DNA of 64,000 bases from Trichobilharzia regenti. Lineage: Eukaryota > Platyhelminthes > Trematoda > Strigeidida > Schistosomatidae. The position numbers and the translations under genes were made by a program. Position 1 is the first letter of the stretch. Each line of letters opens with the position of its first letter. Under the pieces are notes generated by a model. The model saw only the letters and a list, made by a program, of their open reading frames with translations, made no database searches and was not told where the DNA came from. Of this stretch, positions 19,915 through 29,715 are shown piece by piece. The DNA lies in the NCBI GenBank assembly GCA_944472135.2, contig OX235270.1:51775267-51839266 (forward strand), in the 5' to 3' direction.

Positions 19915-22001
19915 GGAAACTCATTTGCCCCGGCAACCGTACCTCATCTATAACGTGATAAAACCAACCTAATCTCTCCCACATGCCTTTACCTAAGGTC
20001 CGGTTATTCAGCTTACTAGAGATCCTATCGATATTTCTTCAATCGGGTTTATAAACTCATTAGACTCTTAATTTTCCTGGATGTATAATCCCAAATTAGT
20101 TGTGATAGTTCTCCCATAATATAAGCAAACTGGTACTTTGTAATGTCTAAAGCATGCCATATGAAAAGTGGCCAGGAATACCTAGCAATAACAAACTCAA
20201 CCAACCAACCATTTTCCCCAAGTTCATTCAACCTACCCTTATCCCTAATCGTACCACTATTCACTACACTCTACTCAGTAGAATATGACTTAATTTGCTC
20301 CGGTGCTCAAAACTCTTCTACCCTTTACTTTTTAAAAAAGACGTTTTAACTACTAACTGCACAGTAGCCATTTAACTAACTCACTGGTTTCCTCTTCACT
20401 GTAATCTTCAATAAGTTCGTCAGTATAATTATTTCCGAAAACCATTACATTAGCAACCATATCTTTTAATATTTTACGAATATACTTATATTATTAGCAT
20501 AATACACTGCACTATTTTTGAGTTGAATTGATTATCTTCAGTCAACAGTTACCCATTCTCATATAATTTTCTAAAATTCATAATGTTAAAGCTATGTAGT
20601 ATTTCTGTTAATATCTTTTATAATATGTTTAGACACGTTACTTTGCAATGTCAGATGTCTACTATATACAAGACTGTCATGATAATTTAGTACACTAAGT
20701 CCTGCCAACCGACCTTACCTTCAGTTCATACTACCTACATTGATCCCTAACTATATTGTTCTGCTGAATCTTGCTTCACTATTCACAAAACCTATTCTTT
20801 TTATTCTTTAAGGTTTTAACTTCTTGTAAAGTAATCTGTTCATTAGGACGCATGCATACATATATAATGTTCATAAAGATGTATGTGGAGACCTATTGGA
20901 AGCACTCATTAAGAAAGCTAGGGAGATGGAATATGGGGTACGAACATGTCTGGTACCAAGCAGTATATTTGCGGTAGCCATAATAATCATAGTCTCAGAG
21001 CTTAACATCAAAAAAGGAGGGAGGGTGGCGTTAGCTGATCAGTAGATATGGTGGCGGTCACTAAGGTGAATCGCCCCATTCTGCAGGAACAGCAATATAC
21101 AAATTAAAGGCTCGAGATATTTCTGATTTTTATGAGGGCTTAGATCTTTATCTTGAAAAAGATAATAATGAACGCCTTGACAGATCATGCTTCTACCTTT
21201 AAATACATACCATTCGCTCAGCCTATTGTTGAGATGCGACCATGTGGGATCTGCACAGATTTATGGGGCATCTTATAAACTAACTTGCTGTCCATTGTCG
21301 GATCTTTAAATACCACTTCACAATGTCTTATCTCATTCATTTTCCAATAACGTCTTTACTTAATCCTCATTATATCCCATTAAACCTAACATTTTATAGC
21401 TTTTTATGAATTTGATTCGACTTATTCTATTCCTATTCTCTGTAGGGTACGGTTGTGCACCAAATGCACAAAAAGGCATAAAATAAAAAACCGACATAAG
21501 GAAAAAATGTATTAAAACCAAAAGTGGACATCATGATAGTACGAGGTATATGTGTAGCATTATACATTGCAAATGAACGTTGTCAGCCTAGGGAGTTTTC
21601 TTTTTTTAATGCATTTATTAATGATACTTGCACTTACCTATTTCATTACACTTTAATGATTCACCTTAGCACTTTTACTTTTCTAAAACAGCTTTCAATC
21701 CCTTGTAAAAGTTGTACTTACCTCAATATTGGTTGGTTATCGTATGCCGACAACCACGGGATGAAAACGAAACGAAGTCGATTTTCCCGCTCAACCTGGA
21801 GGACAATTGTACAATTCAATAACTATACAGCCTAGTTCAGACAATATGTATTTATATATATATCAAATATTTAACTGTTGAAACATTATTAACTTGTAGA
21901 CAATCTACGATTTGATATTATATCATACTTGATCGTGCCTGTAAAAATGGCATGCAATTTCATGTAAATTTATATGTTTATATGAGAATATACATTATTA
22001 T
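19915..22001 (+). other. LINE C 3' UTR (about 2.1 kb)
   Basis: AT-rich, with no coding frame I can support. It ends with an A/T-rich block, GAGAATATAC (21,984-21,993) and ATTATTAT. The length is large for a LINE 3' UTR, so one or more unrecognised insertions may be included; the GC-richer stretch near 21,010-21,100 stands out. Confidence 0.6.
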
Positions 22002-23034
22002 CATAGATTTACTGGTTGGATGTCCAAACCCAGTGTGCTACACAAGATGGACCACTGTTCCTGATCAAATAGGGCCCTATCTTTCAGCAGACTACTACTG
22101 CAGTCTGGTACATTAAAGAGGATTACACAATTTGATCTACTGACTGTGGGCTTGGGCTCGGTCCTCGCATATTTGTGATCCCCTTTGAGACCGTTTTGGT
22201 TCGTCTGGTGCGACTGGGTATTTTTGTGTGTCTCAGTGCCATGGCCAGTAGTGCTGAAAGACGATAGGGGTCTTTTTCCAGCGACGGAAACCAGTGGTGC
22301 TTCAGCCTCTGTGTCTGTAGCGCTCATGGCAAGAGTTGCAAGTCCAACCGGTGAGGATTTTGTATCCCCGGTTTACGTGAGTTTGTGCTATTTTCCGAAT
22401 TGGTGGGAGTCGAACATTTCAGGTTTTTCCCTGCTACTTTTGCGCCAACTTTAGTTTTCAAAGTACTGCGCGAGGCCACATCAGAACGGCAACTTGAGCA
22501 TATGTACCAGAACCATGGGCGTGGGTTCTCGCTCATAAATTCATAATATGTTCTTGGTACCCCATTGTCGCCTCTACAATGCACCCATCGCTTGCAAAAG
22601 TTACATTTGAAAGCAGAGTCTGCTTGTTCGACAACAGAAGCGCAGACCTTGCAGTCGTCTGCCTTCTTGGGGAGCGTTTTTGTCGTCTTGCGACATCGTG
22701 AACGTTTCTTCTTGGCCTTCCTATTTGTTTCATGGTCTACCATGGGGATGGGTGTTATGCAGTTCTCACTCAGTGCAATTTTCCCACTCGGATCTGTTAA
22801 CCTAGTCGTGTTAACAGGGGTGGAGCCACATCCACTTGGCTGACTTTGCACAGCTTCCCTGTAGGACTGTGGCGACATGGGTAATCTGTACGAGCAGGGA
22901 GTATTTGCCCTGGTCTTTAAGACCGGTACGTGTGAGTCCATCAGCTTCTCCTGTTTGCCCAGTTTGGCTGAAGCCCTGGTGACTACAGTGTATGATGTCC
23001 CATTACTCATTTTAGGGTGAGAATCTATTGTCAT
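22002..23034 (-). pseudogene. LINE D ORF1, N-terminal part with PHD-type zinc finger
   Basis: Two frames, 23,034-22,324 and 22,327-22,001, are joined by a frameshift near 22,330-22,400. In the first, residues 128-182 have the pattern C-x2-C (128, 131), C-x2-C (144, 147), W-V-H-C (150-153) and C-x2-C (179, 182), the spacing of a PHD finger. PHD-like fingers are known in ORF1 proteins of CR1-group LINEs. A basic Lys/Arg-rich segment (about 105-120) precedes the finger. The second frame enters a V-I-L-F-N-V-P block that looks like the start of an RNA-binding fold. The likely role is RNP formation or chromatin contact. Confidence 0.7.
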
Positions 23035-23445
23035 TTTACTCCTAAATTACTACTGGTGATTAAATAATAAGAGACTGTTATTTTGTCCAATAGACTGACA
23101 GCAAAAGACAATAGAGAGCACAGAACAGAAGGATAAAGTATTTAAGTAAAAGCTTTTGACTTTACTTGTAACTTTCAGGCTACTCGGCTTCACAGCAATC
23201 ACGTAACAGACCAACAAGTCCTGTACATTTGAAAGAGTGAGGAGGATGTTGCTACAGAAGTAGCAACTGAAGCTTTGGCAGTAGTTCGAGACAGGGGGAA
23301 GTACCACACACAGGCCCGGTGGAGATGAAATGGTTGAATAAAATTCGCCGGGTAGGAAGATAGGGTTTCTCAAACGAATAATTCACAAAAGTGGATATTT
23401 CCGGTTAGAGAGGAAAAAGCACGTCTTATTCAAGTAGCGCGCTGG
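22002..23445 (-). mobile_element. LINE D, 5' segment (5' UTR and ORF1 with zinc finger)
   Basis: The minus strand begins at about 23,445, where BEL/Pao copy 2 gag breaks off, and carries ~410 bp of 5' UTR and then ORF1 from 23,034 down to the LINE C junction at 22,002. ORF1 then continues at 8,938. This places LINE D inside BEL/Pao copy 2 and LINE C inside LINE D. Confidence 0.7.
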
Positions 23446-23448
23446 ACA

Positions 23449-24081
23449 TCATCCTTCATCCTCTATACAGCAGCTTATCTTCACCCACTTCGTTTGCAGT
23501 CGAGTAGGTAGGCGTCTCGCTATTACTTCTAGGATAATACTCGAGTTGGGGTCTATCATGCAATTCATCGAAATCAATGCATTCTTGTTGGTCAGCAGAT
23601 TTTCCAAAAACTCAGTGAGTGCCTTGGAGTCATCTTGTAACTGACCACCATTACCCTTAACAACCTTGAATAATTTCCCTACAATCATCGAAGGTCTTCC
23701 GAATCTTTAACGCAGTATATTCCTGGCGTCAGAGTATCCCTCGGTAGGGGGCATGAGCTTACAGCACTGTATAGCTCTTGAAGCAACTCCAGTGCAGTAC
23801 CTCATCAAAAACATCAATTTCAATTCATCACTTAATAGAAAACTATTCAGCATGATCTCAAACTCCTTTACAAACTGCAAATAATCAGCTAGGTTTCCGT
23901 CGAAACACCGTGGTTCAAATTTAGGGAGTTTGATGTTCCTATTATCCCTGAACGGCGAAATAGTAACATCAACCATGTCAGGCTTAACATCAGACACATC
24001 GTTACAATTAACAGACAAGTCACCATGACTTACTTTCGTGTTTGCATCCAAGACTCTCTGTCCCTTCTTTGACCCAGGCAT
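23449..24081 (-). pseudogene. BEL/Pao copy 2 gag, truncated, one nonsense codon
   Basis: Open frame 24,081-23,707, then TAA, then 23,688-23,449 in the same frame. The stop falls in the L-R-Q-R-F-G-R-P motif, where copy 1 has CAA for Gln. It shares the L-P-K-F-E, F-D-G-N and L-M-R-Y-C-T-G blocks of the DUF1759-type domain. It keeps the base that copy 1 has lost near 3,365, so here the S-F-L-L-S-D junction reads through. It ends at the E-D-E-G motif, where LINE D interrupts. Confidence 0.78.
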
Positions 24082-24207
24082 TGTTGAACTTGACCAAAAT
24101 CCAAAACAGTTCCAGATATTGCTTGTTCAGAGAGGACTTGGCCGGCACCAGGAAAGATGAATGGTGACTATCCAAACTGTCACCAGCTGTCTGAATCCGT
24201 CAGAAAC

Positions 24208-24562
24208 TGTCAGCCACGTCTCGTAAACCGTTAATGCCCAGCTCTTGCTACGCTGGGACTCACGCTGTTCCTCGAAGCTTCTTAGAAACGCTTAGTACGA
24301 ACAGGCGCAAAAACCAGAATTCAGTTTGGCATTTCGATGATTATTTATTCTAACAGCAACATATAGCGAATATACAACTGTCTATGAACAAATATTACAA
24401 TAATAAATCACAATATTACTTCTGACAGTTTTGCTCTGACTCCTTTCTGGACAGTGACCAATGAGACGATGACTGGTATATCGATGTCTCCGCGAAAATT
24501 GGGGAAGTTGGGTATGAGCAAACAAACATGAATTGATCGTTTAATCTCCAACTACATTGACA
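24208..24562 (-). repeat. BEL/Pao copy 2, 5' LTR (355 bp)
   Basis: It begins TGTCAGCCACG and ends CTACATTGACA on the plus strand, alignable end to end with 3748-4107 with scattered substitutions. Confidence 0.85.
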
Positions 24563-24591
24563 ATGATAAAAAGGAAAATTCGTAGTAAGTT

Positions 24592-25674
24592 ATATTTTGA
24601 TAACTTGCGCGTAACGTTCAGGCCAATGGACTCGCCTATCAGATTGTGTTGTTTTCACAGGTTTCTCTGGTGACGTTGAAGCTTGCGTTGATGTAGGTGT
24701 TGGCACGTTGTTCAGCTGGTCCTCATTTTTGACTTCGAAATCGTCGAGGAACGCTGGTTTGACTTTGAATGGGCCATCATAAACGGGTTTAAGTGGTCGT
24801 TGTACACCTTCTCTCTTGACGAAGACGTGAGTGCAATCTGTCAGTTGTAACGGGATGTATGACTGTCGTTCCTACAGACGTGGAAGTGGTATCTTTAGCT
24901 CGTTCATGTGTTGTTTTAAGCTGGTGTACGTAACCAGTCATATCGTGTGGAACTTGGTTACCCGGGGTGAAAAATTTTCCTGGTAATCGTGATGTTGTTC
25001 CATAGACTAGTTCGGAAACTCAGCAGCCAATATCTTTCTTTATAGTAGCTCGTATACCAAGTAGTACTAGTGGAAGTTTGGTTGACCAATCTTTTTGAGT
25101 CAAAGAAGCAACGAGCACAGCTTTGAGTTGTCGATGAAATCGCTCGACCATACCGTTGGAACTGGGATGATACGCTGTCGTTCGTATTCGTTTAATGCCT
25201 AGTAATTCAGTTAGTTGGTCAAAAAGTCGGCTTTCAAACTGGACACCTCTGTCTGTAGTGATAATTGATGGGACACCAAAGTTGGCTATCCAGTCTTCGA
25301 CTAAAGCTTCAGCTACCGTTTCAGCTGAGACGTCGGTTAATGGAACTGCTACTGGCCAACGAGTAAATCTGTCAATGCAAGTTAAAATATGGTTGAAACC
25401 ATTGGAAGGAGGCAGTGGACCAACTATGTCTACATGTACATGTTCAAATCTAGAGTCGGGGTTGGGAGAGTGACCAAGTGGTGCTTTGGTGTGCCGATTG
25501 ACTTTGACTCTTTGACAAGCAATTTCGTGTTCACTTCTTAACGTCACTGTTAATGTTTGGCCAGATAAATCTTTCTCTTAGTAGCTTGGTAGTAGCGCTC
25601 ACACCAGGATGCGACAAGTTATGTAAGTTCTCGAATGCTGTATGTCTCATAGCTATTGGAACGAAAGGTCGATA
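24592..25674 (-). pseudogene. Gypsy F integrase and pol C-terminus
   Basis: The catalytic core frame is 25,547-25,020. The D-D-E triad is visible as H-V-D-I-V-G, T-T-D-R-G and M-V-E-R-F, with normal spacing. Upstream, 25,670-25,548 in broken frames recalls the H-H-C-C zinc-binding region (H-P-G-V-type and C-Q-R-V). Downstream the C-terminal domain continues in broken frames to a P-E-R-Y-A-Q-V-I-K-I stop at about 24,592. At least two stops and a frameshift disrupt it. The enzyme would have joined cDNA ends to chromosomal DNA. Confidence 0.8.
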
Positions 25675-26036
25675 TTAACCCGTAAAGGTGTCGCCGATAA
25701 CTTTTGTCGTGCCAAAAGGAATTGCCTCGAGGTTTAGAGATATTTTCTTAGAAGACATGATCTTTTTGAGTTCGGCGTCATCTCGTTGTAAGTTTGAGAA
25801 ATGTTCGTAGTCGATGTCTGGGCATACAATATTGTCAATGTGCATACGTGATAAAGCGTCTGCCACTTCATTGCTTTTACCCTTTATGTGTTGCGGATCG
25901 GAGGTGAAGTGGGATATAAACTCGAGATGCCGTAGTTCGCGCGGAGAGTAATTATCCTGTTTAGCTGATAAGACCTTCGTTAAAGCTTTGTGGTCTGTAA
26001 AGACAGTAAAAGTTGTACCTTCCAGCATATAATAAT
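25675..26036 (-). pseudogene. Gypsy F RNase H, C-terminal part
   Basis: Frame 26,028-25,675 starts at the L-E-G-T-T-F-T-V-F-T-D-H-K-A-L motif typical of gypsy RNase H, followed by Y-S-P-R-E-L-R-H-L and V-A-D-A-L-S-R-M. The N-terminal part of the same domain lies at 29,716-29,860, on the far side of LINE E1. Confidence 0.82.
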
Positions 26037-26316
26037 AACAGATTTATTCCAAACGGTATTTGTGGTACATTTGTGGAATTTTCGGCGTGCATTACAGTAT
26101 ATTGCATCTAATTACCTCATAAATTGTATAAGATTTTAAAAATCAAAAAATAAATAAAAATCAACGCCAAAATATAAAAGATAAATAAAAAAACAGCGTA
26201 GAGTATTTCATTTCAAACAATGCACCACAGGATATGAAATATAAAGTCGATGTGTGATAGAAGATGAGAACAACAGTGTAATAGTAACGAGGAAAGGAAA
26301 ACAAAAACTAATGGGA

Positions 26317-27003
26317 CTATTTGTTAGAGTGCCGCAGCAAGTTTATCGTGTCATACCTAACGGATTTCTCATCACATAACAGCTGTGCCAGATATGGTAT
26401 TGTGGAGTTTTTGCATTTGGTAGTCCTAGCATATAGCCTCCTATAGCTGCTTCTAGTTCTTCCAGATGAAATGCAAGGAGATAGATGCGTATAGAGAGGA
26501 TGCTCAGGGTCCGACAATATTGTGTTCGCTAGTTTCTTACTTGACATAATATGTCTATCTACAATAGTGTTCACCAGTTGGTTTAACGATATCCCACTTG
26601 CCCTACTGACGGCTTTCCGTGCCCTTCTCAGAGAAGCAAAGTCTTTCTTAGGTAGTCCAGGAAAGACTAATGGGGAGCAGTAAAGGAGGATGGGTAGAAT
26701 ACAAGAATTTACAAATTGAGAAAGTAAAGATTGCTTTATACCAGACTGCCTAAATTTCCTAATGTAGAACGTTAAGCGAAACATCTTTCTAGTAACTAGC
26801 AAGATGTGGGAAGACTAGGAAAGATCGGTGGAAAAACTCAGCCCAAGGTACTTGACATAAGATGTATTTTCAACCTCTGTGCCGTCAATGAGAGTGGGGC
26901 CATGTGAGCTAACTAGTTGCTGTAGGTCACATTTACGTCTGAAAGTGAAACTGACTACCTGACATTTAGACAGATTAAGTTTAAGTCCGTTTGAATAGGA
27001 CCA
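26317..27003 (-). pseudogene. LINE E1 RT, C-terminal part
   Basis: Frames 27,003-26,815 and 26,802-26,317 are separated by TAG where LINE E2 has TGG (Trp). It encodes the thumb and C-terminal region, with the L-K-L-N-L-S-K-C block after the palm, a Y-V-K-Y-L-G block and an L-Y-C-S-P-L-V-F segment. The upstream boundary is the SINE insertion at about 27,013. The longer translated frame above 27,003 is SINE sequence, not LINE. Confidence 0.82.
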
Positions 27004-27012
27004 CTGACCAAT

Positions 27013-27203
27013 GTGCGTCGGTGGCACAGTGGTTAGAACTCTCGCCGACCATGCACATGGTCCGGGATTCGAACCCACACCGGCGCACACCTGATATCTA
27101 TGGTCGGCCTGCGAAATTTGGGCTACCGATATCCACGCTGAAAATTCCATACTTGTTCCAAAAATACAGTGTGGAATCAAGCTGTAATCAAAAAATTAAA
27201 AAA
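27013..27203 (+). mobile_element. tRNA-derived SINE with a LINE E-derived 3' tail, inserted in LINE E1
   Basis: The head (27,015-27,086) is tRNA-like. The body follows and ends in an A-rich tail at ~27,190-27,203. LINE E2 lacks the insertion: its sequence runs directly from the CCACTGAC block to AATTTCCGA. The last ~52 bp before the tail (27,135-27,186: ACGCTGAAAATTCCATAC, then TGTTCC, then GTGGAATCAAGCTGT) match the 3' terminus of LINE E (minus strand, ~62,950-62,895 and ~26,095-26,040) with about six mismatches. A tRNA head plus a LINE-matching tail is the classical design for a SINE using a partner LINE's RT. No clear target duplication beyond 3-4 bp is visible. Confidence 0.82.
27015..27086 (+). 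other. tRNA-like head of the SINE with pol III A and B boxes
   Basis: GCGTCGG (27,015-27,021) pairs with CCGGCGC (27,080-27,086) over seven positions, one G-T wobble, as an acceptor stem. The A box TGGCACAGTGG lies at 27,022-27,032 and the B box GGATTCGAACC at 27,065-27,075. Spacing fits an internal pol III promoter. The anticodon arm is not clean and no CCA follows, so this is a SINE promoter rather than a functional tRNA gene. Confidence 0.8.
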
Positions 27204-27985
27204 ATTTCCGATAGAAAGCTATTTAATTTGGAACAATCTGACTGAGAGTTGACAGGCATAGAAACCGAGAGGTCATCGGCATACTTAACAAAAGTGGCTA
27301 CATCAGAATGAGGCAAGTCATGTAAGAAAAACGAGAACAGAAAGGGAGAAAGAACAGCACCTTGAGGAACACCAGCTAAAGTAAGCGAGGTAGTGGAGGA
27401 CTTTCCATTGTAGACGGTGTACTGCTTCCTTTCAGAAAAATAGGAATGCAACCACTTATTTGTCCAGCTTTCAGCCTGTGTTGCAGTATGCTTACTTAGC
27501 AAGAGAGACCTGGGAACAGAGTCAAACGCAGATGTGTAGTCAAGGAAGGTACACCGAACGTATTTAGCTCCTTTATCTAAACTAGAGACTATGCTATGGT
27601 GGAGGACGACAGCGGCATCTAACGTACTCCTACTATGTTTATGAGAAAACTGGTTGGGGTCGTTGAAAGGTTTTAAAGAGGGTTCAAGATTAAGTAAAAT
27701 AAGTCTTTCCATAACTTTCAAAAAAGATGAAGTAATAGCAATGGGTCTAAACTTAACATTAGGTCCACTTGTTGATTTAGGCACTGGAACGATCTTGATG
27801 TTTTTCCATGATTCAGGTATAATACTTTTGGAAAACGATTCTTTGAAAATGTCAGTTAATGGAGAACACAAGATGTCGGCACACTTCTTAAGGATAATGG
27901 CAGGAACACCATCAGGACCGAGGGACTGAGTAGGTTTGAGAGATTGAAGACACTTGAGGACATCATTCGTGTGAGAAGCAGTCAC
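27204..27985 (-). pseudogene. LINE E1 RT, N-terminal and palm part
   Basis: Open frame from 27,985 down to the SINE. Counting from the first residue: G-P-D-G at 23-26, K-F-R-P-I at 78-82, Q-F-S-H at 112-115, F-L-D-Y-T-S-A-F-D at 147-155, G-V-P-Q-G-A-V-L-S-P at 205-214 and catalytic Y-A-D-D at 235-238. All palm motifs are intact. The sequence is distant from LINES A-D, so this is a separate family within the Jockey/CR1-like groups. Confidence 0.86.
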
Positions 27986-28995
27986 TATTTACACCATTTG
28001 AGTTAGGAGTCATAACATCTGGAAGGATACATATGAAGGATTTATTAAGCATGCCGACATCTAGAGAAATATCATTCATCATTTGCTCACCACCTGTGAT
28101 TTCCTCTAATAACTTCCACATATTTGATGGGGATTTACATGAAAGAAACTTCTGGTTATAGAGAGCATTCAATCTTTGTAATTCAAGCCTAATCAAGGTG
28201 TTCATTCTCTTAACGTCAGATTTATTTTTCATTTTGAACAACTTCTCTTTTTCATGGCGGAGCTTTTTGAGTTGAGAAGAGGAGAAGCGATCGAATTTTA
28301 AGAAGACTGTCTCTTTTGGACAACAAACATCAAGACATAAATTAAGATAATGTGTTATGTTGGTAATTGTGTTATGAAGAGCTTGTTCAGTAAATAAATC
28401 CCAGTTAATGTCTTCTAACAGGGACCTTAGAATAAAATCTGTGTTATGTTTCCTTTCCAAGGTATGAGAGTACCCTTTTGTGCTGCTTTCCATATACTTT
28501 GAGCAATATTCTTGTGATACAGTGATCAGAATTGAGTAGTGGGGCTCTTTTCGGGCTTCAAATATTCTTGTGTCATTTTTCAACACAAGATTGAATGTAT
28601 TATGCAGTCGAGTCGGGAAGTTGACGATGTTATCGTGTCCAAGTGAAATTAGGAAGCTGTGGTCACTAGAATTGAAATCTCTAGTAAATATAGACAAGGA
28701 ATTTCCGAAGGAGGTGGCAACAAGGGAAGTAAATTCATCCACAAATGAAGACAATTCTGTGGAATTGCATCCAGGAGCAATATAAATGTTCGAGATGTAT
28801 ATGTAGTTATATTTTGACAGATCTTTAGGTCGACACTTAACGGTGAAGCAGTCAATATTGTCATTAGAGGATTTGAAACATTCGTTTTTAGATGTACACC
28901 ACTGTGAACTGAAGAAGATGGTGACACCGCCACTGCGTTTTTTCCTGGAACTACACCGATCTTGTCGGTACAATTTGAAATCATTTAGATGTACT
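27963..28995 (-). pseudogene. LINE E1 endonuclease C-terminal two-thirds and linker
   Basis: Frame 28,973-27,963 (336 aa). It contains G-G-V-T-I-F-F, an I-Y-I-A-P-G block, an F-T-R-D-F-N block where the family has G-D-F-N, and an E-P-H-Y block in place of S-D-H. Two conserved endonuclease positions are therefore altered. A Lys-rich linker (K-K-L-R-H-E-K-E-K) leads towards RT, which begins in another frame overlapping by ~20 nt. Confidence 0.75.
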
Positions 28996-28996
28996 A

Positions 28997-29290
28997 GATT
29001 GTCATCATATAGATTGTAGCGGTAAATAATTCCCCAAAGTTACTGACCACAGCAATCACTTATTGGATGCTGACCACCACTGCTTAAGTCGACTTGTTTA
29101 GCTGAAGGCTTCCGGTCAAGCATCCCCGCCATTTGGTACCCCGTCGTGTCACGTGCACGATCACTAGCTAGCTAAGCGTTCGTCTGAAGGCTTGTTTTGG
29201 TCCCGGAATATATCACAAAGTTTGGACGATTAAATATTGGCTTTTGCTTTGTTTTCGGTACGTGAGAATAATTTAGAGGCTGTGTAAGAT
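28997..29290. repeat. ~290-bp insertion of unknown type inside the LINE E1 endonuclease (solo-LTR-like)
   Basis: The endonuclease frame ends at an L-H-D-L-L-E block (29,298) and resumes at D-D-N-L-V-H (~28,990). The segment between does not code. On the plus strand it starts near TGTAGCGGTAAATAATTCC and ends AATTCCA, with CATC close to both borders (28,998-29,001 and near 29,296). TG...CA-like ends and a possible 4-bp duplication suggest a solo gypsy LTR, but the match is imperfect. Confidence 0.45.
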
Positions 29291-29297
29291 AATTCCA

Positions 29298-29687
29298 TCA
29301 ACCCTCTAAAAGATCATGTAACCATGTTTCTTGAAGTGACATAATGGAGGACGCCAGTGATTGAAGACAGTTAATTTTAGCCGGCAGGGAGCGACAATTG
29401 GTACTCACAATTGTTGGGAACAGTGATGGACTGAATAGGGGTGTTTTTAATGCTCTCTGCCAGCCGGCATGATGCTTTTTCTTGTCTTTTTTATGGAGTT
29501 GTAGGTCAGTAGGTTTTAAGGATATTAGATATTCACGAGAACAAATAATCCGATTTGAGGTCATATTTGAATAAGATTTATTGAATAAAAAATCAATTAG
29601 CAATGAGAAATTAGATGCAATATGATTTGTAATGTTTAAGGTAATTGGTAGCCCAAGATTTAAGCAGGCCACCAAGGTCAAGGTCAT
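29298..29687 (-). pseudogene. LINE E1 endonuclease N-terminal part
   Basis: Minus-strand frame ending in S-T-N-C-R-S-L-P-A-K-I-N, then S-L-Q-E-T-W, the first endonuclease blocks with the catalytic Glu retained. The preceding ~90 residues are of unknown relationship. The frame is interrupted by the ~290-bp insertion directly downstream. Confidence 0.7.
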
Positions 29688-29715
29688 ATTTTTTATGTCG
29701 AAAGTGCTTGATTAC

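Larger units (their letters stand above)
8939..22001 (+). mobile_element. LINE C: near full-length CR1/Jockey-group LINE carrying three internal insertions
   Basis: After removal of LINE B (10,124-14,402) and two RTE-derived insertions (16,000-16,686; 18,543-19,320), the plus strand reads as one LINE: 5' UTR (8,939-9,383), ORF1 (9,384 to 15,398), overlapping ORF2 with endonuclease and RT (15,356 to 19,914), and a ~2.1-kb 3' UTR ending in GAGAATATAC plus ATTATTAT at 22,001. LINE B ends in the same terminal motif, so the two families are related though clearly distinct in protein sequence. LINE C sits inside LINE D. Confidence 0.8.
23446..24562 (-). mobile_element. BEL/Pao-like element copy 2, 5' part (5' LTR and truncated gag)
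   Basis: The same family as copy 1 at 267-4,107. Its LTR is at 24,208-24,562 and gag follows leftwards until the sequence changes to LINE D at about 23,446. The right end abuts the 3' end of the Gypsy F pol frame, so the element appears inserted there. The other end and its target duplication lie outside the window. Confidence 0.8.
26037..29715 (-). mobile_element. LINE E copy 1 (non-LTR retrotransposon), inserted in Gypsy F RNase H
   Basis: The minus strand carries an endonuclease start (29.3-29.4 kb), the rest of the endonuclease and linker (28,995-27,963) and RT (27,985-26,317), then a ~280-bp 3' UTR ending in a (TTA)n-type tail at 26,037. A second copy at 62,886-64,000 confirms the 3' end. 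The RNase H frame of Gypsy F stops at 29,716 and resumes at 26,036, but about eight conserved codons are absent between them, so the insertion seems to have deleted ~25 bp of target instead of duplicating it. Confidence 0.85.

Noticed and set aside
27015..27086. Functional tRNA gene
   Set aside because: The acceptor stem and promoter boxes fit, but the anticodon arm is poor and the sequence continues into a LINE-derived tail and A-rich end, so it is a SINE head.
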